The translations under genes were made by a program, and so were the position numbers. This document shows positions 34,131 to 47,260 of a DNA stretch of 64,000 nt, piece by piece (positions within the stretch are counted from its first letter, which is position 1; the number at the start of each line of letters is the position of its first letter). The notes beneath the pieces were generated by a model. That model did no database searches. It was not told the DNA's origin and saw nothing but the letters and a program-made list of their open reading frames with translations. This DNA is from Eonycteris spelaea. Taxonomy: Eukaryota; Chordata; Mammalia; Chiroptera; Pteropodidae. The DNA is taken from NCBI GenBank assembly GCA_003508835.1, contig PUFA01000170.1, forward strand, positions 2,790,001-2,854,000. The letters run 5' to 3'.

Positions 34131-37100
34131 ACTAGGACTGAGTATAATTTTTTGTAAGCTTCTTAACCTCTATGAACTTTATTTTTCAAAACATTTTTCA
34201 ATTTATATTTTTAATTTAAATGAATTAAAATAGAGCTAGGTCATTGCTTGTTTTAACAAAATATTTTACCGTGTCAAATTAGTATTTATCTTTTATTTTC
34301 AAAACCAAAATAGTATATGTTCAGGTTACCACACATGTAAATTAAATAATTTACTACTCTAATAAGAATTAGTTATTAATTGAGATAATTAAGGATAACT
34401 TGGTCCTGACAACTCAGTTCAGTGCTCAAAGTGTAGGTTTACAAATCCTAAGAGACAAAACTAAATTAGTTTTAATTGAGTTTTCATATGACCATTTAAG
34501 CACTTACCTTTCTGAAAGTGTCTGATTTACAACTAGATTATGTAATTTATTATTTTCTAATTTCTTTAATTCCCTTTTTTTCTCAGGAGGGAGTTCTGTA
34601 TCACTGAGTATGCTACACCTGGGTGAACACAATCAAATGATTTAGACTTTGTGTAAGAAGAAAAATATCAATGAAATTCTTAGTGATAATGTCAAAGAGA
34701 CATTATCAGATGTGTCTAATTAAAGTTTTATGAAATAAATGCATTCATTTTCTTAATGACTTTGTATAGCAAATTAAAATTGTTGCAACCTCACCAATAC
34801 TGAGTTTTAGGATATTGTATCATTGGATGTAATTTGCAAAATTAAGTGTAGTCCTTTTCTATTTTTTAATACTGTTAAATCCACAAGTGTGTCTATTCCT
34901 GAAGAAATTTTTTTTTGTGTGGAATAAAATCTTCTGATATCCTTATAACCTAATCCTCAATAAATGCTGTTAGTACTTAAAGAACAGGTGTAATTTATAT
35001 AAAACTTCAAATTTGATGTTATATTAAATTTCATTGCTATTTAGCACATTGTTCATAAAGCTACTCCAGCATAAAAACCATTTAAATAAGTTTTATTACT
35101 TCAGTGACAAAATAAATTTATTGAGTTATTTTTGCTTTAAAGATGATCTTAACATATGGTCAGGGAGATACTCTGGAGTTGTTGAGTATTTTCTAAAGAC
35201 ACTTTTAATTCTTTGGTGAAGATATTAGCATTTTCATAGAACTTATTTATTTTGACAAAATTAGCCATTGAACACATGATAACAGATAAGCATCATGGAC
35301 TATAACTCCAAATGGCTGTCTCCAGCTATAAATTTAAAGGCAAATTTGTATACAAGGAAACTTGGCTTTTTAGCCATATTTTATTTAATAATTAAAAGAG
35401 AAAACACCCAAGTTTATAATCTTTGAATAATAAGACATATGCTTACTCATTTTTTAAAATTCAGAGAAGATCCATTTTTTTTCAGAATGCTTCTCAACTA
35501 TTTCTGTGTGATTTCATTTAATACATGTTTGAATTTACATATGTCTGCTCATATTTCTATTGTTGGAAAATATATTCAATCATATTAGAAGTAATTGCCA
35601 TTACAAATAGTTCTGAAACACCTTTTTGATTAAAGTCTTTAAAGTTTTTTTCATACTATTTTTATTCTGAATATAAAATGATAATTCAGAAATCCTTATG
35701 GTGTTTATAAAGGAAGAGCATGAAACAACAAGACTATTATAGTAACTCAGTGATATATTATAAAGAAGAGCATTTCCTGTAGGGTAGTCCAATTACAAAA
35801 TAGTAAAACAGAAACGAAACACAATAAAGTGTTTTTTCTATTTGTTTCAGTAAGTTTAGCACAGCAGGAATTGTGGCATTCCTCCTGGCTGATGCGTCAA
35901 ATTTGCAGTTTGAAGTGTAACTGCAAATGGGAGTTATTTTAAAGACATCATATATAAGCTAATAACCTTAGCCATATAAATGAGATAATTATACAGCATT
36001 TAATATATTTAATTTGCTTTTATTGTAATAATTTTATACCTTTGGTTTTAGAAAATAATGTGTTTATTTGAAAAGATTAATAAATTTATATGTTGAAGAC
36101 ATGCAAGAACAAAACTTTACATCATTTAAATGCTGTTTTTGCCTATATCAAATTTTTTGCTGATATTTATTTACTTTACTATATCCTGATGAGATAGTTC
36201 AGTTTAGTTTGGGGAAAAATATTACTGGTGGTGTAATTTAAACAACAACAATGAGCATAACAAAAACAAAATTTGATGTAGGATCCAACAGAACTTTTGA
36301 AAACGACCTGAAGTTATTTCATGGCCTATAGCATGAGAGGAAAATATGTTCATTATATGGCTTTGTAGATATTTAAAAATATATATTTTTAATGACAAGA
36401 GGTCTAGATTTTAGAAAGGTTAGCCAAGGCAAGAAGGGAAAGTAAGAGAGCTTGGACACGTCTACGCTAAAGGGAGTAAGATTCTAAAAGTCGGGATCCC
36501 AGTCAGTCTTGAAAACATAGCCAGAACCTTGGTGACACAAATATCTGAGGAATATATCTTGGACACTAAAAGGACAAATGGCACTTTGAGTAGTAGCAAC
36601 TGCCCCTGACGTAAAGGTTCCTTGCATGTTTCTTGCACATGTCCAGAGTTCTTACTGGAGCAAAGATGGCCCCAAACCTGTGTGTGAACATACTTAGCGT
36701 AGTGGTTCTTGGTAGCATGGTGCGTTGTACAGTTTTTAAAATGGATTCAGACAGCAACATTTCGTCTTGCCCTCTGACACCTTGGCAGCTCTTATTCAGG
36801 CAGAAGAAAGATTTGTCTTAATTAAGGCTTGTGTTCGTATGTTCACAATTAAATAGTTTTAGAAACCTCAGAGAATTCACTAAGAGCCAACTGTCAGAAT
36901 TGTGTTGTGTCCAACTACAAATTTATCTGGAAGCCATTTCACTGCCAAGCTTTAGGAATATGTAGTCCGAACAGCATCACTACGTATCTTTCCCTCACAG
37001 TTATTCTTCAACTCACTACAATCTGGCTTCTTTGCATCCCTTTTTCTATTAGGCATAGTACCCTTTACAAAGTAAAAGCTCAACTAACAGATCGATATAA

Positions 37101-37384
37101 TTAATTTGATTAATTTTGTTATTTATTACTTATATCTTGCTTCTAAAAGAAATCAAAAAGGGATCTATTTGCATAAAGATAAGACATTACTAGTCATATA
37201 ATAAAATAAATAATATTTATCACCTATTGTAAAATAAACATTTAAGGAGTAAAAAAAAACTTTAAAAAGATGCTAGGCAATGACTAGTTACTGTACGTGG
37301 TTGAATATCCAATAAGAGAGAGAGGAGGCAAACCATAAAAGTAGTTTCATAGAACATAGGAAAAAAGGAAAATGAGAGAGAAAA
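34131..37384. other. Intronic, mostly single-copy; unclassified patch at 36410-36830
   Basis: AT-rich except for 36410-36830, which is GC-balanced and holds CpGs (gacacgtctacgctaaag, cttagcgtagtgg). Overlapping 62- to 64-codon frames on both strands there show no known domain. The rest has no recognised feature. Confidence 0.45.
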
Positions 37385-37745
37385 ATATTCCTTTGCATTG
37401 GCTGTTCTCTCTGCCCCTGGATATCTGCTTGCCTTGCTTCCTCAGTTCTCTCAAAGGTGCCTGCTAGGAATGCCTTCCTTGGCTACTATCTAAAAGTAAG
37501 CCAACTTACATCATCAACATTTCTTATCTATCCTTTCCAATTTATTTATTTTTCCTGAGAATTCATGATTATCTAATATATTGTCTATCTTGGTTATCTT
37601 TAATGCATCACCCTCAATCAAATATAAACTCTATGAAGGCAAGAAGTTTTGTGTGTTTGCTCAATGTACATCCGCAGCATGTGGAGCTGTTCCTGGTACA
37701 TGGCAAGTACTTAGTATTTGTTAAGTAAATGAATGAATAAATGGT
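37385..37745 (+). mobile_element. L2 3' end, sense
   Basis: 'aatgccttccttggctacta', 'atataaactctatgaaggca', 'tgttcctggtacatggcaag' and a final aaatgaatgaataaatg tail define a sense L2 3' terminus. Confidence 0.8.
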
Positions 37746-37927
37746 TTAATAATTACAAGTCCAAAGATAAGTGTGGAGATCTGAGAATGATGGACATATA
37801 GATAATAAATATGGAGATATAATTGGAGTGATGAAGTAGGTATAGAATGAGACAAAGGAGAAAAAAAACCACATCAGAATCTTGAAGAACTCTAGTATTT
37901 AACAATTATTTAGGAAAAGAATGGGAG

Positions 37928-37957
37928 AGAGAGAGAGAAAAAAAAAAAAGAGAGAAA
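37928..37957. repeat. Purine-rich (GA)n/A-run
   Basis: gagagagagagaaaa followed by an A-run and agagagaaa. Confidence 0.85.
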
Positions 37958-38819
37958 AAACAGGCAATAGCCAAATAAGCAATGGGAAAATACAGTGTTT
38001 TTAAAGAGAATGTTTTAAGATGGAGAGAGTAGACAGCTTTAAATGGAATGCTTCTGAATGATCAAATGAGAGATCAGAAAAAGTATTCTCTGTATGAGTG
38101 GCATGGACATAATTAGTGAAGAACATTATCAGATTGGAGTAATCAAAATAATTAGATGCTAATAAGGAAGTTTCAGGAAATAAAAGAAGAGGCATATTGA
38201 AAGCATGTGACGTTAGAGAAGGGAGGAGATAGAATGCAGTTACTTTGGTGGGGATTCCTCCTTGACAGGCAGAGGGTCAGAAATGCCATTGTGATAAGGA
38301 GCAGAAGGAAGACAGCGGTAATCACACACACTTTTAGAGAAGTGGTGCTAGCACTGTTAGGGAACACCACCTGAAGGCTTTTATTTTGTCATACACACAC
38401 ACACAAATAGAAATGAAGTTTATCTGCGAAGATAAACTAATGGAACAGAAACGGCTTGGAAATCAGAAGAAAAGAAGAAAGTTCTAAATAATTACTCTGG
38501 AGAATGGAAGACTGGGAGATTGGCTAAAGAAATTTATCCCATTGTTACTGTGAAGTCTCGAGAACTCAGTTAATCGGTGACACTGGCTGTATCATGATGC
38601 TGGTTTTTCTGAATATTTGTATGATTTTCTCTGTGGTCATATATGTTTTCATTCAGAATATGACTTTTCTAAGAAAAGCGTAATGAAAGGACTGAGCAAC
38701 AAGGAGTCAGGCATCTTTACAAAATTTTCTTTGAAATGATTAGAAATTGAGTTTCAGCTGAATAAAAACAAGGATGAACTGAAAGGATAAAGAAACATTG
38801 GAGGAATTAATAATGATAG

Positions 38820-39070
38820 CTATATTTTATTGCTTATTTAACCATATGCCAAGAACTTTTCTAAATAATTTACATATGTTTGCTCAATTCTTGTGACAAT
38901 TCTATGATAGAAGTATTATTATTACTTAAATTTAAGTTGCTATTCTTACATTAATCTTACAGTTAAGAGTACCATGCCTAAGATTGCACAGATAATAGAC
39001 AGCAAACTGGGATTTGAACCCTTTGATGGTCTGTTTCTGGCGTTTTCAGTTTAGCCACTTTGCAACACAG
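38820..39070 (-). mobile_element. MIR SINE, antisense
   Basis: 'aaccatatgccaagaacttt', 'ttgctcaattcttgtgacaa', 'gaagtattattattacttaa', 'cctaagattgcacagataat' and 'aactgggatttgaaccctt' follow the reverse MIR consensus, with about 30 extra or scrambled bases in the middle. Confidence 0.75.
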
Positions 39071-40309
39071 AACATAGCAGAGTTCTGCAAGAACATGAAG
39101 ACTAGTACTAATGGAGGAACTAAGCGAGCAAAATGGGAGGCCAGGAGATTCACATTAACGACATTGGACCTTTAAATTAGTAAATTCAGAAGGAATACAC
39201 TTTAAGGTGACAACAAAGTTCTAGTCTTGGGCTGTGAACTTTTAATTTTTTTCTGCTTTCCTCTAATGGAAAAATTCAACTCTGCAGGTATAAAACATGT
39301 TAGTCATACTTACTAAAGATTATGTTTTTCATGTATCATTTTTGAAACATAGGAATTTTGATAAGTCATTGAGACCCTAGTAATTTGCTATGGATTTTTA
39401 AGACACTGGATTAAAGTACTCTCAGTTAAAACTCCATGGGAGATCATCTTGAGGGAACAATCTGATGACATGGGTTAGACTGGGGTAAAGATTAAAATCA
39501 CAGAGTAGCAACCATGTTTATTTCATGTTATGATGGATCACATGGTTTGTACTTCACCTGTGTTACTTCATGTAACTAACAAGACTTCCAGAAGGTGATT
39601 TTTTTTTTTCAGGGTGAAAACTTATTCATGTTAGTATAAAATTGCCTCTAGAAATTCCTCTCGTATACTTTGTAACTTCCTTGAAAATTTGCCAATCGAT
39701 CACACAAATCAGGGTCACATTAGATTGCAAGGCTTGAATAATCAGTGTTTCTAAGAAGTACCAAAGTTACTCAGATGTATAAACTTCATAGAAATCCTTT
39801 AGTCTGAATTGATGTAATTTAACTGTCTAGTCCTCATATAAATTCTCTTTCTCTCTGTTGCTTTTCATGGGTAGGAGGGGGGGGCCTGCGGTAAAAGGCA
39901 TGAGGTTCCAGGGCCACTCTGATATGAGAACAAGCTTGGCACCTCTGAGTCTCTGAAGAAGGTGGGATGGACAGAGGTTGGTGGAGGAAGATGAGTTCTT
40001 AAGTCGATTATGACCTGTTGGCCATGAAAAGTAGTATGGATTTTATTTTAACAATTGTAAGAAGTAAGTCGATACTTATAATCCTACCTTTTTTATAGAT
40101 AGAAAATTAAGACTCAAAAAAGCCCAATAATTTTTTGGTGAGAACTCTCTTAAATGTTCTTAAATACTACTTTTATTTCTGGTACATAGTAGATAGCTTA
40201 GCAAATGTTTTTGAACATATATGGGCTACATGATCAATCACTTAAGCAAATACATCTTAAGTACTTCAGATGTGCTTAATAAATTACAATAACATAAATG
40301 TTCATTGTG

Positions 40310-40500
40310 ATCTTTGTTTTTCAACACTATGCTAAAAATACTTTTATAGTTTTCTTCCTAACAATCTTGTTTCTTCATTACAATCCCAAGAGTTAGGTAC
40401 TATTACTATCCCCACAATTTGTGTATGAAGAGACTAAGATTCAAGTGCGTCAGGAAACTTGCCCATGGTCACATCCTGAGTAAGTGGGATAAATTCATAA
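40310..40500 (-). mobile_element. MIR SINE, antisense
   Basis: 'ttaggtactattactatccc', 'gaagagactaagattcaagt', 'gaaacttgcccatggtcaca' and cctgagtaagtggga are clear reverse MIR text. Confidence 0.8.
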
Positions 40501-41072
40501 GAGCAAAAGCTATTTCACTATTTCTTTGACTGTCACAGAAAATTCTGTTAAACCATGGTTTATTAGTCTAGTTTGTGGTTAGTTGATGTTAAAAATAAAA
40601 TAAAATAATGGACTGGAATTCACATTTTCAGTGATCTTTTCCATGACAATTGCAAAGAAAATATATATTCAGAAATTTAATTAGGAGAACTGTTATGGAG
40701 AGGTAGATGACATATCAAAGGACTCTAAAGATAGGTTAGGACTATGTCCTTATTGGGAGTATGGCCAATAAAAATTTTGAGAATGTTTATTGAATTATTC
40801 AAAAATATTAAAATCTACTATGTGCTAGACTTGGGGGAAAGAATGGTTAGAACAATAAATTGCTGTCTGACAATTCTTTCCCTGAACTTGTCAGAACATA
40901 ATAGTCCCTGAAGTCCGTTGTTTTGGTTGATAAGAATCTATGATACTCCAAATAAAAGACTTTCTAGTAACTATTAACCTTTCATTGCATATATAAGGAA
41001 AATGTTACTCTTCAAAACTTATTGTAACTCTTAAGATGCAGTCATATCTCTAGGTATGGTTTGATTATTTCA

Positions 41073-41108
41073 AAATCAAAAATATATTTTAAATCAAAAA
41101 TATATTTT
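41073..41108. repeat. Perfect 18-bp tandem duplication
   Basis: aaatcaaaaatatatttt occurs twice head to tail without a mismatch, so the duplication is probably recent. Confidence 0.93.
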
Positions 41109-41833
41109 AAAAAAGACTTTCTGAATTCTGAAGGATTCACATTTCTACCTGAAAAATGACAAATAGTGCCAGTCTCGCAATGCTTGGTTTAGCACAGACA
41201 TGTATGCTAAATGCTACCTGATCCAAACAGTAGGGCTAGCCGATCTGTCATCATCCCGGAACGATATTCAGCCTGGCTAGTATCATGAAAGATGGGTGGG
41301 AGGGGTGAGCTGGAGAAGCTCGCCTCTGCCTTTTTGTTGTCAACCCCACCAAAGCTCAGGATGCATGGCTTTTTAAATATACCGCTAATTCAGGATTTCT
41401 TATGATGTCATATAGTTAAACTCTTCCATTTGAGTGTATATTCTCTTCAATATTTCATGCTGTAAAAGTAGATCTGAAAGCTATTATCCTTTTAGCCAAA
41501 TGTTCTACTTTTCTTCCTGTGACTTTGAAGATAGTGGACTGCAGAAGTAACAGATCTCCCTTTTTCAAAATATATCTGGGATCTTTGTTTATACCTGGGA
41601 TTACCTGGCTAACAGCTGCATGCATGATTTTCATTGAAGAGTGTGTGTGTGTGTACATTTGTCTAGCTTCTAGTAGAATAGTAACAATTTCAGGGGAAGA
41701 AAGAGAAGAGAGAGCAAGATAAATCTATTATATTATCATACTTTCCCTGCATTTTTTAAAGATAAGAAGGGTCCCTTGCTAAATGTAAACTGGTAATTTG
41801 ATCATTACTTGCTATTTATTGGAACTACTACAG

Positions 41834-41872
41834 TCAACAGATAATGGACAGCGAACGGAGAGAACTCTTCTG
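41834..41872 (+). other. Candidate cryptic/cassette exon in DPYD intron 3
   Basis: The 39-bp interval is bounded by ctactacag on the left and a strong gtaagc donor on the right. In the phase left by exon 3 it reads SQQIMDSERRELF plus a tryptophan codon completed by exon 4, with no stop, so inclusion would add 13 residues and keep the DPYD frame. The acceptor's polypyrimidine tract is poor. The surroundings (about 41200-42100) look single-copy. Short open stretches with splice-like ends occur by chance in long introns, so this is a hypothesis only. Confidence 0.15.
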
Positions 41873-42549
41873 GTAAGCCGTGTAGTTTTTCCATGGGTGA
41901 TTGCTATGCTATGTGTATTTAGATAGAAGCTTTTCCCTGTATAATCAGCTTGCTGCTGCCCATTTTACTGCCAAACATTCTTTCTCTATGGTAGCATAAT
42001 ATTGTTAACAAGGGAACAGCTTATGGCCGACACTTACAGTAGTGCCACAAATTAATTTCACAGTTATCAGGATATAGGGTGATAACAGGAACGTGAGCTA
42101 CTGTGAAATTACCATTGTTCCCATGGAGTTATAGTGTAATTATTACTTTTGTGGTAACTAAGCACATAATTCACATCACTACTGCTGGATTTTTAATTCT
42201 CCTTCTCTCTGTTTCTCTGTCCCTCCCTCCTTCTCTGTCTTTCCTTTTCCCTTTCAATATTTCTCTCCCCCGTGGTTCAAAATCTTTTTCACAAGTAACA
42301 ATATAGAGTAATTTTTATACTGGTATTAGGGAAGCATTACGGTGAGTTGGCATGAAGACTTATTTATATAAGTCGTGCCCACAATTAGAACATTTACTTA
42401 CATCAAAAATATGGAAGGACTAAAACATAAAATTTCTGATGCATTGAAAGGATAGATTCAGTTTGCAATTAGTGTGGAATTAAAAATTGCACTCTTATTT
42501 CTATAGAAAATTAAATGTATTTTGAAGAGGGATCCCTTTTAATGTGATT

Positions 42550-42740
42550 AAGAGCACTGAGGAAAAATGAGTGATACCTACCTTCCTTAATTAGCTGTGT
42601 GATTTGGCACAAGCAAATGACTATTTTAAGTCTTAGTACTTCCACCTATAAAATGGGGATGATAATAACATCCACCTAACAATCGATAGGGATACTGGTG
42701 AAAGTGAATTTTAAACTGCACACCACAATAAGAGTTTTAA
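42550..42740 (+). mobile_element. MIR SINE, sense
   Basis: 'ttagctgtgtgatttggcac', 'tacttccacctataaaatgg' and 'ggatgataataacatccacc' are the MIR core and tail. Confidence 0.8.
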
Positions 42741-43219
42741 GATGTTATCATCATTGCCATGTCTTTAATGGGGGCATTGCTTGATAAAATTCTCTCCTTG
42801 TTAGTAGATGATTTGTAGGAGTACTTCAGAATAACAATAGTAACACAGGGAGGGATCATTTTTATTGTATTTTATTAGAATAAGAAATCATATTTTAAAT
42901 CTAGGGTACAATGAAATGAGATGTAGTCATTATAATATCATAACATTAATTGTTTGTAGTTAAATTCCTCAGAGAATGAAATTCATATTTGATACAATCT
43001 TTATTGAGTATGTATATACATTAAATAAAAGTTAAGAATTGAAATATAAAATAATAACAAACATGTATAATATACACATTATTTAAAAAAGACTACAATG
43101 ATGAATACATGTGAAATCTTAATTGTTCCCTGTGTCAAAAAGTGAAATTGTTGGGAAAAGGTAAAAGTAAATAAGAATATGTGTTTTCTTACATTGTTTT
43201 GATGACACTATGGGTGGTG

Positions 43220-43335
43220 TGACATTATTGAGGCTTATTTTCACCATTGGTAAAATAGAAATGACACTGCTGAAATGCTGTGAGAACTAAGAAAATATGT
43301 ATGTAAAGTATCACAAGGAAGGTCTGATGCAGACT
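43220..43335 (+). mobile_element. MIR fragment, sense
   Basis: 'attttcaccattggtaaaat' and 'gctgtgagaactaagaaaat' with atgtaaagtatcaca match the 3' half of MIR. Confidence 0.6.
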
Positions 43336-44223
43336 AAAGAGTTTAATAGCAGTATCTCTTTTTTTCTCTCTAGGATACAGTTAAGACAATATGACTAAAT
43401 TAGTGTCAGAGCAGTGTCTATGATTAAGGTCTTTGTGGCTAATGGACATACAACAATCAATTTTTAATTGACATATTCACTTCATACTGCTTTACAACTG
43501 TGTATAACAGGTTAGCAAAGGAAGGTTCTCTGACAAAGCTATTAAGAATCATGAATCCACTCCCTCTTCTCTATATTCGTAATTTTTGGAAATCATTTTA
43601 TAAATCCAAATATGAGGGACATCATGCTTCCTAGAGCAATTGAGAATTGAGATCTTGTTTTTTTTTCTTTTTTCAGTACTAAGTCCTTTTCTATATTCCC
43701 ATTTTCTTATCTTTCACCACAATTTAACAAAGAAGAGAAAGATCTAATAAAATCTCAGCATAGCCGAGGATTTAAGTACACAAATTTTAGTAGTGATCAG
43801 AATTGCTTTAGACAAATCTATAAAATATTTATTTTCCTCTTGTCCAAAAATGTGTGATATTGATTGGGATGAATTATCTCAGTTTATTCACTATCATTTA
43901 AATATTCTTTTTCTCAAAAGGAAGGGGATTTTGAAGTAGTGAAAAGAACTGTAGCTGGGGCCAATTTATTTATGAGCAGACCATGATGTAGTTACTAGAC
44001 TTAAGCATGGTTTCCCTGTAAGCTTTCTGCATTATCAAAATGCAAATTTCTCACTCCTTCAAAAATGTTTAGCACAGCTGTACTATAAATACACACTAGA
44101 CCATAAAACTTGTTACAGTTCTGCTAATGCTACAGTTGCAAAAGCAGATTATAGTTTCCAAGTTAAGTAAAGGTTTCAGTTTTATAAAAGATGTTTTCCC
44201 TCCTGAATTGTAAAATACATCTA

Positions 44224-44415
44224 GTAGTTCTTAACTGAGGGAGAGTGGGTGTTATTACCCCTCAGGGGGCATTTGGAATTGTGGGGAGGCAGGTTTTTTT
44301 TGCTGTCACAATGATGGCTGGGTGTTTTGGCATTTAATAGGAGGAGATCAAAGATATCAGAAATCCCACAAAAGGAAGAGTTGCTTCTTACAAAACGTGA
44401 ATGATGCCTTTTGAG
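44224..44415 (+). mobile_element. MER20 hAT-Charlie element
   Basis: 'tagttcttaactgagggaga', 'acccctcagggggcatttgg', 'ttgctgtcacaatgatggct' and 'tggcatttaataggaggaga' follow the MER20 consensus (ttctcaac...ggggacatttgg...tgtcacaac). MER20 copies are known from published work to act as enhancers in endometrial stromal cells of placental mammals; nothing here shows that this copy does. Confidence 0.75.
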
Positions 44416-45039
44416 AAAGTGTGGTTATAACTGATATGTTGAATTGAGTATTTATTTATATTGTATATTAAATTCTTATTTAGACATACAGAACCAACTG
44501 TCTATTTCCTGACTGAATGTTTCAATTATAAAGAATCTCTAAGCTCAATGGAGTAATTTATCTATTTATAAAATATATTACAATAATTTAATAGATATCT
44601 GAAAACCTATTTTTCAATTGCAGCTTGTGCTAAAGCAAAGGAGGACACATTACTACGTGATAATTTAGATAATCATTAATCATGCCTATAAATATGATGA
44701 AATTATTTATTTTTTCTAATTGAATATTTTGAACCCAACAGAATACCATCTGTACCAATTTTGCTTTTTCCAATATAAGTGATTTTACATGAGCCTAGTC
44801 TTTTGAAGAATTCTAAAGAAGAGGAAAGAAGAGGTGTGAAGAGAGTAACAAATAATATCTAAATGATGGGAGAACATAGAAAATAATCACACTGTTTTTT
44901 ACTTTCCCAACATATGTTATTATCCACATTTTTCAGAAAAATAGAACGTATTCAGGCAATTTCTTTGAAACAAATGTCAAAAATGTAAGAGAACCATATA
45001 CATCATATCTTTGCAGAATATTCTGTGCCCCTTGTGGAA

Positions 45040-45640
45040 ATATTGTATTTTTGTTTGAAATGCATGGATTCTGTAGAAAATCTGTTCTCTCCTGGGCCCC
45101 CTGATGCAGAATCCCTCCGGGCATTGTACTATCCTTTTCAATATGTTTAAGAAGGAACTTTCAGAAACTAAAATGCTAATATCATCTCTCTATGCAAGAA
45201 GAGTGGCCTCTTCAGCAGCTACTTTTTTGTTGCAAAGATGTAATTCTGAAGTCAGCTGCGTCTACGACTTGTGTCTATTTGGAGCCCAGACTAACTTTGT
45301 GACAGAATTTATCACTTTCCTGCATCTCCAGAAAGAGTTCACTTGTAGAAATTATTACTAAGCAGTGCATGCTTTCCTGGCGATTCTCAGAAGGGCATGG
45401 ATGGATCCGCAACATAGGTTTTAACTTCCTGTTGATGCAGGTCCTCAGCAGCCTTGTCCCTTTGTCAGAGGTGCCCTCCCTCCCACACGCGCCCCCACGT
45501 GCTGCCGGAGTGGTTCTTCTCTGCTCTTTGACCTGGTTTCTCCTTTGCAATCATGAAGGCCTCCATCCATCATTTTTCAAGACCTTCCATCTCTATCAGA
45601 GGTTTAAAGCATTGGACAAAGGAATCATTTTACATTAAAT
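45040..45640. other. Unclassified GC-richer single-copy block
   Basis: This block stands out from its AT-rich surroundings and holds a CpG-containing core at 45481-45510 with a CACGTG E-box at 45496-45501. Two adjacent plus-strand open frames (85 and 89 codons) and one on the minus strand overlap here. None resembles a known protein and no splice pattern supports them. It could be a decayed LTR, a regulatory element or an old pseudogene piece. Confidence 0.4.
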
Positions 45641-46959
45641 GTTTCTTGCTAATAACTAGCTGAGATCAGTGATACTCAGAGATCACATGTGTTGATTTGG
45701 GGAAAAAAGTTGAATGATTTGGGGACAGGGAGCCTTTAGGAGGTATACTGAAAAGACTTATTTATGCTATCCTTGATTTTATTATTCAAATATTGCTTTC
45801 CTGGGGAAATTGAATAAATTGTGAAATAGCAAAAGGAACTCAGGCCAGCATGAGATCTCATGGACTGAAAAACAAGTGTGGGAGGTGAGAGAAAATGTAG
45901 GGAAAAAATGGAGCTATTCAAAATTTTGCTTAACATCTGTAATAAAAACATGATTTATTTTCTGAGAAATCCAATGCATAAATTATTTTCCCATAAATTA
46001 AATACTAGAACTTATTACACAGGTATTTCTATCTTAGCGATCAATAGTAAAATGTGAGTAATACCTTATTGTTCAGTTTTATAAAAAAATGAAATGTTAT
46101 TTAACGATTGATACTATTGCCAATACAGTCAGAAGCCATATCTTTTAACCATATCTCAGACAAAGCATTTCTGAGGGAGGCCCAGTTCATCTGGTCCAGC
46201 CTTATAGTCTTTGTAGTCTTTGCCAAGGATAGTTCTTTAAACTGTTTGCTACTCCTCTGCCTAAGGGTGAGTTGAAACTTGTACATAGCTCTCTTCTTCT
46301 CCATGTATTTCATACTAGCAGGGGACCTTGGCTGTGAAAGACTGCCACTGTTCTAAATGAGGACTAGAAATGCAGGATGACAATTTAAGCTGGCACTTAT
46401 GATATAGCATCCTGAAAATTTTTCTTTCTTTCTAAAGTGGTGTTATTATGATCTATGTCATTGTTTGAGATGGAAATCTTACTTATTCCATTTCACTTTA
46501 GCTATAGATAGAATTATGGCTTATTAAGTTAGGCTTTCAAATATTTTCACTGTCTGTATGGAGTATCCTACTGTGAAACCTGCAAAATGAGAGGGGAGGT
46601 TTAATTTTCTTCCTGAATTTTGGTGTTATTTGTGTGTATACATAACTTGGAATTTTTAGTAGTCTTTTCTGTAATTGGACAGAATGTTCAGTTTTCTCAT
46701 TATTGTTGTATGGAGAATAGAAGGTGGCATCAATATTTTAAGAACTGTTCTTAGTTCACAGTAACCTGTGTATTTTTTCCCCAAAGCCAGGGAAATAAAG
46801 CATAAAATATGAAGCTGTGATTAAGTAGTCTAGAAGTTAGGAACTTTCATGCACAAAAAGAACAATTTATACAATTTTCTCCTTCAGCAGTTATGTTAGC
46901 CTTAGCTTCTTATTTCCACCCAAATCTTGCAGGTATATGCTATATTTTAACAAACTTTG

Positions 46960-47260
46960 CCTTTGCAAATTTTTGCTATTTTTAAATTAAACAAAATAAG
47001 TGATAACTGCTTGTTGCCAAGATAGCGTAAATTAACTCATTGGCCTCAGAATGTGTAAATTAATGGCAGCCCTCAGAAATCACACTCTTCAGCCTAAAAA
47101 GAGTGCTGCTCTTTAGGTGTAAACTTTAGGTGTCTAGTCTAAGTTTCATTCAGAGACGAGATAATAAAATGACTAATACAAATACCTCATCAGGTGGGGA
47201 GGGCCCTGATCCTGCGGGAGCACATTTCCAGGATGAGGAGGATGAATATTTAATAGATGT
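46960..47260. other. Possible conserved non-coding element
   Basis: No repeat signature is visible. The segment mixes AT-rich homeodomain-like words (taaattaactcattg, gtaaattaatggc) with GC-balanced words and shows little microsatellite decay, a texture often seen in conserved non-coding elements. I cannot test conservation here. Confidence 0.25.

Larger units (their letters stand above)
40501..42549. other. Intronic single-copy sequence
   Basis: It contains an 18-bp duplication, a GC-richer patch at 41220-41370 (cccggaacgatattcagcct), a short TG run near 41640 and the 39-bp exon candidate. No gene is recognised. Confidence 0.45.
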
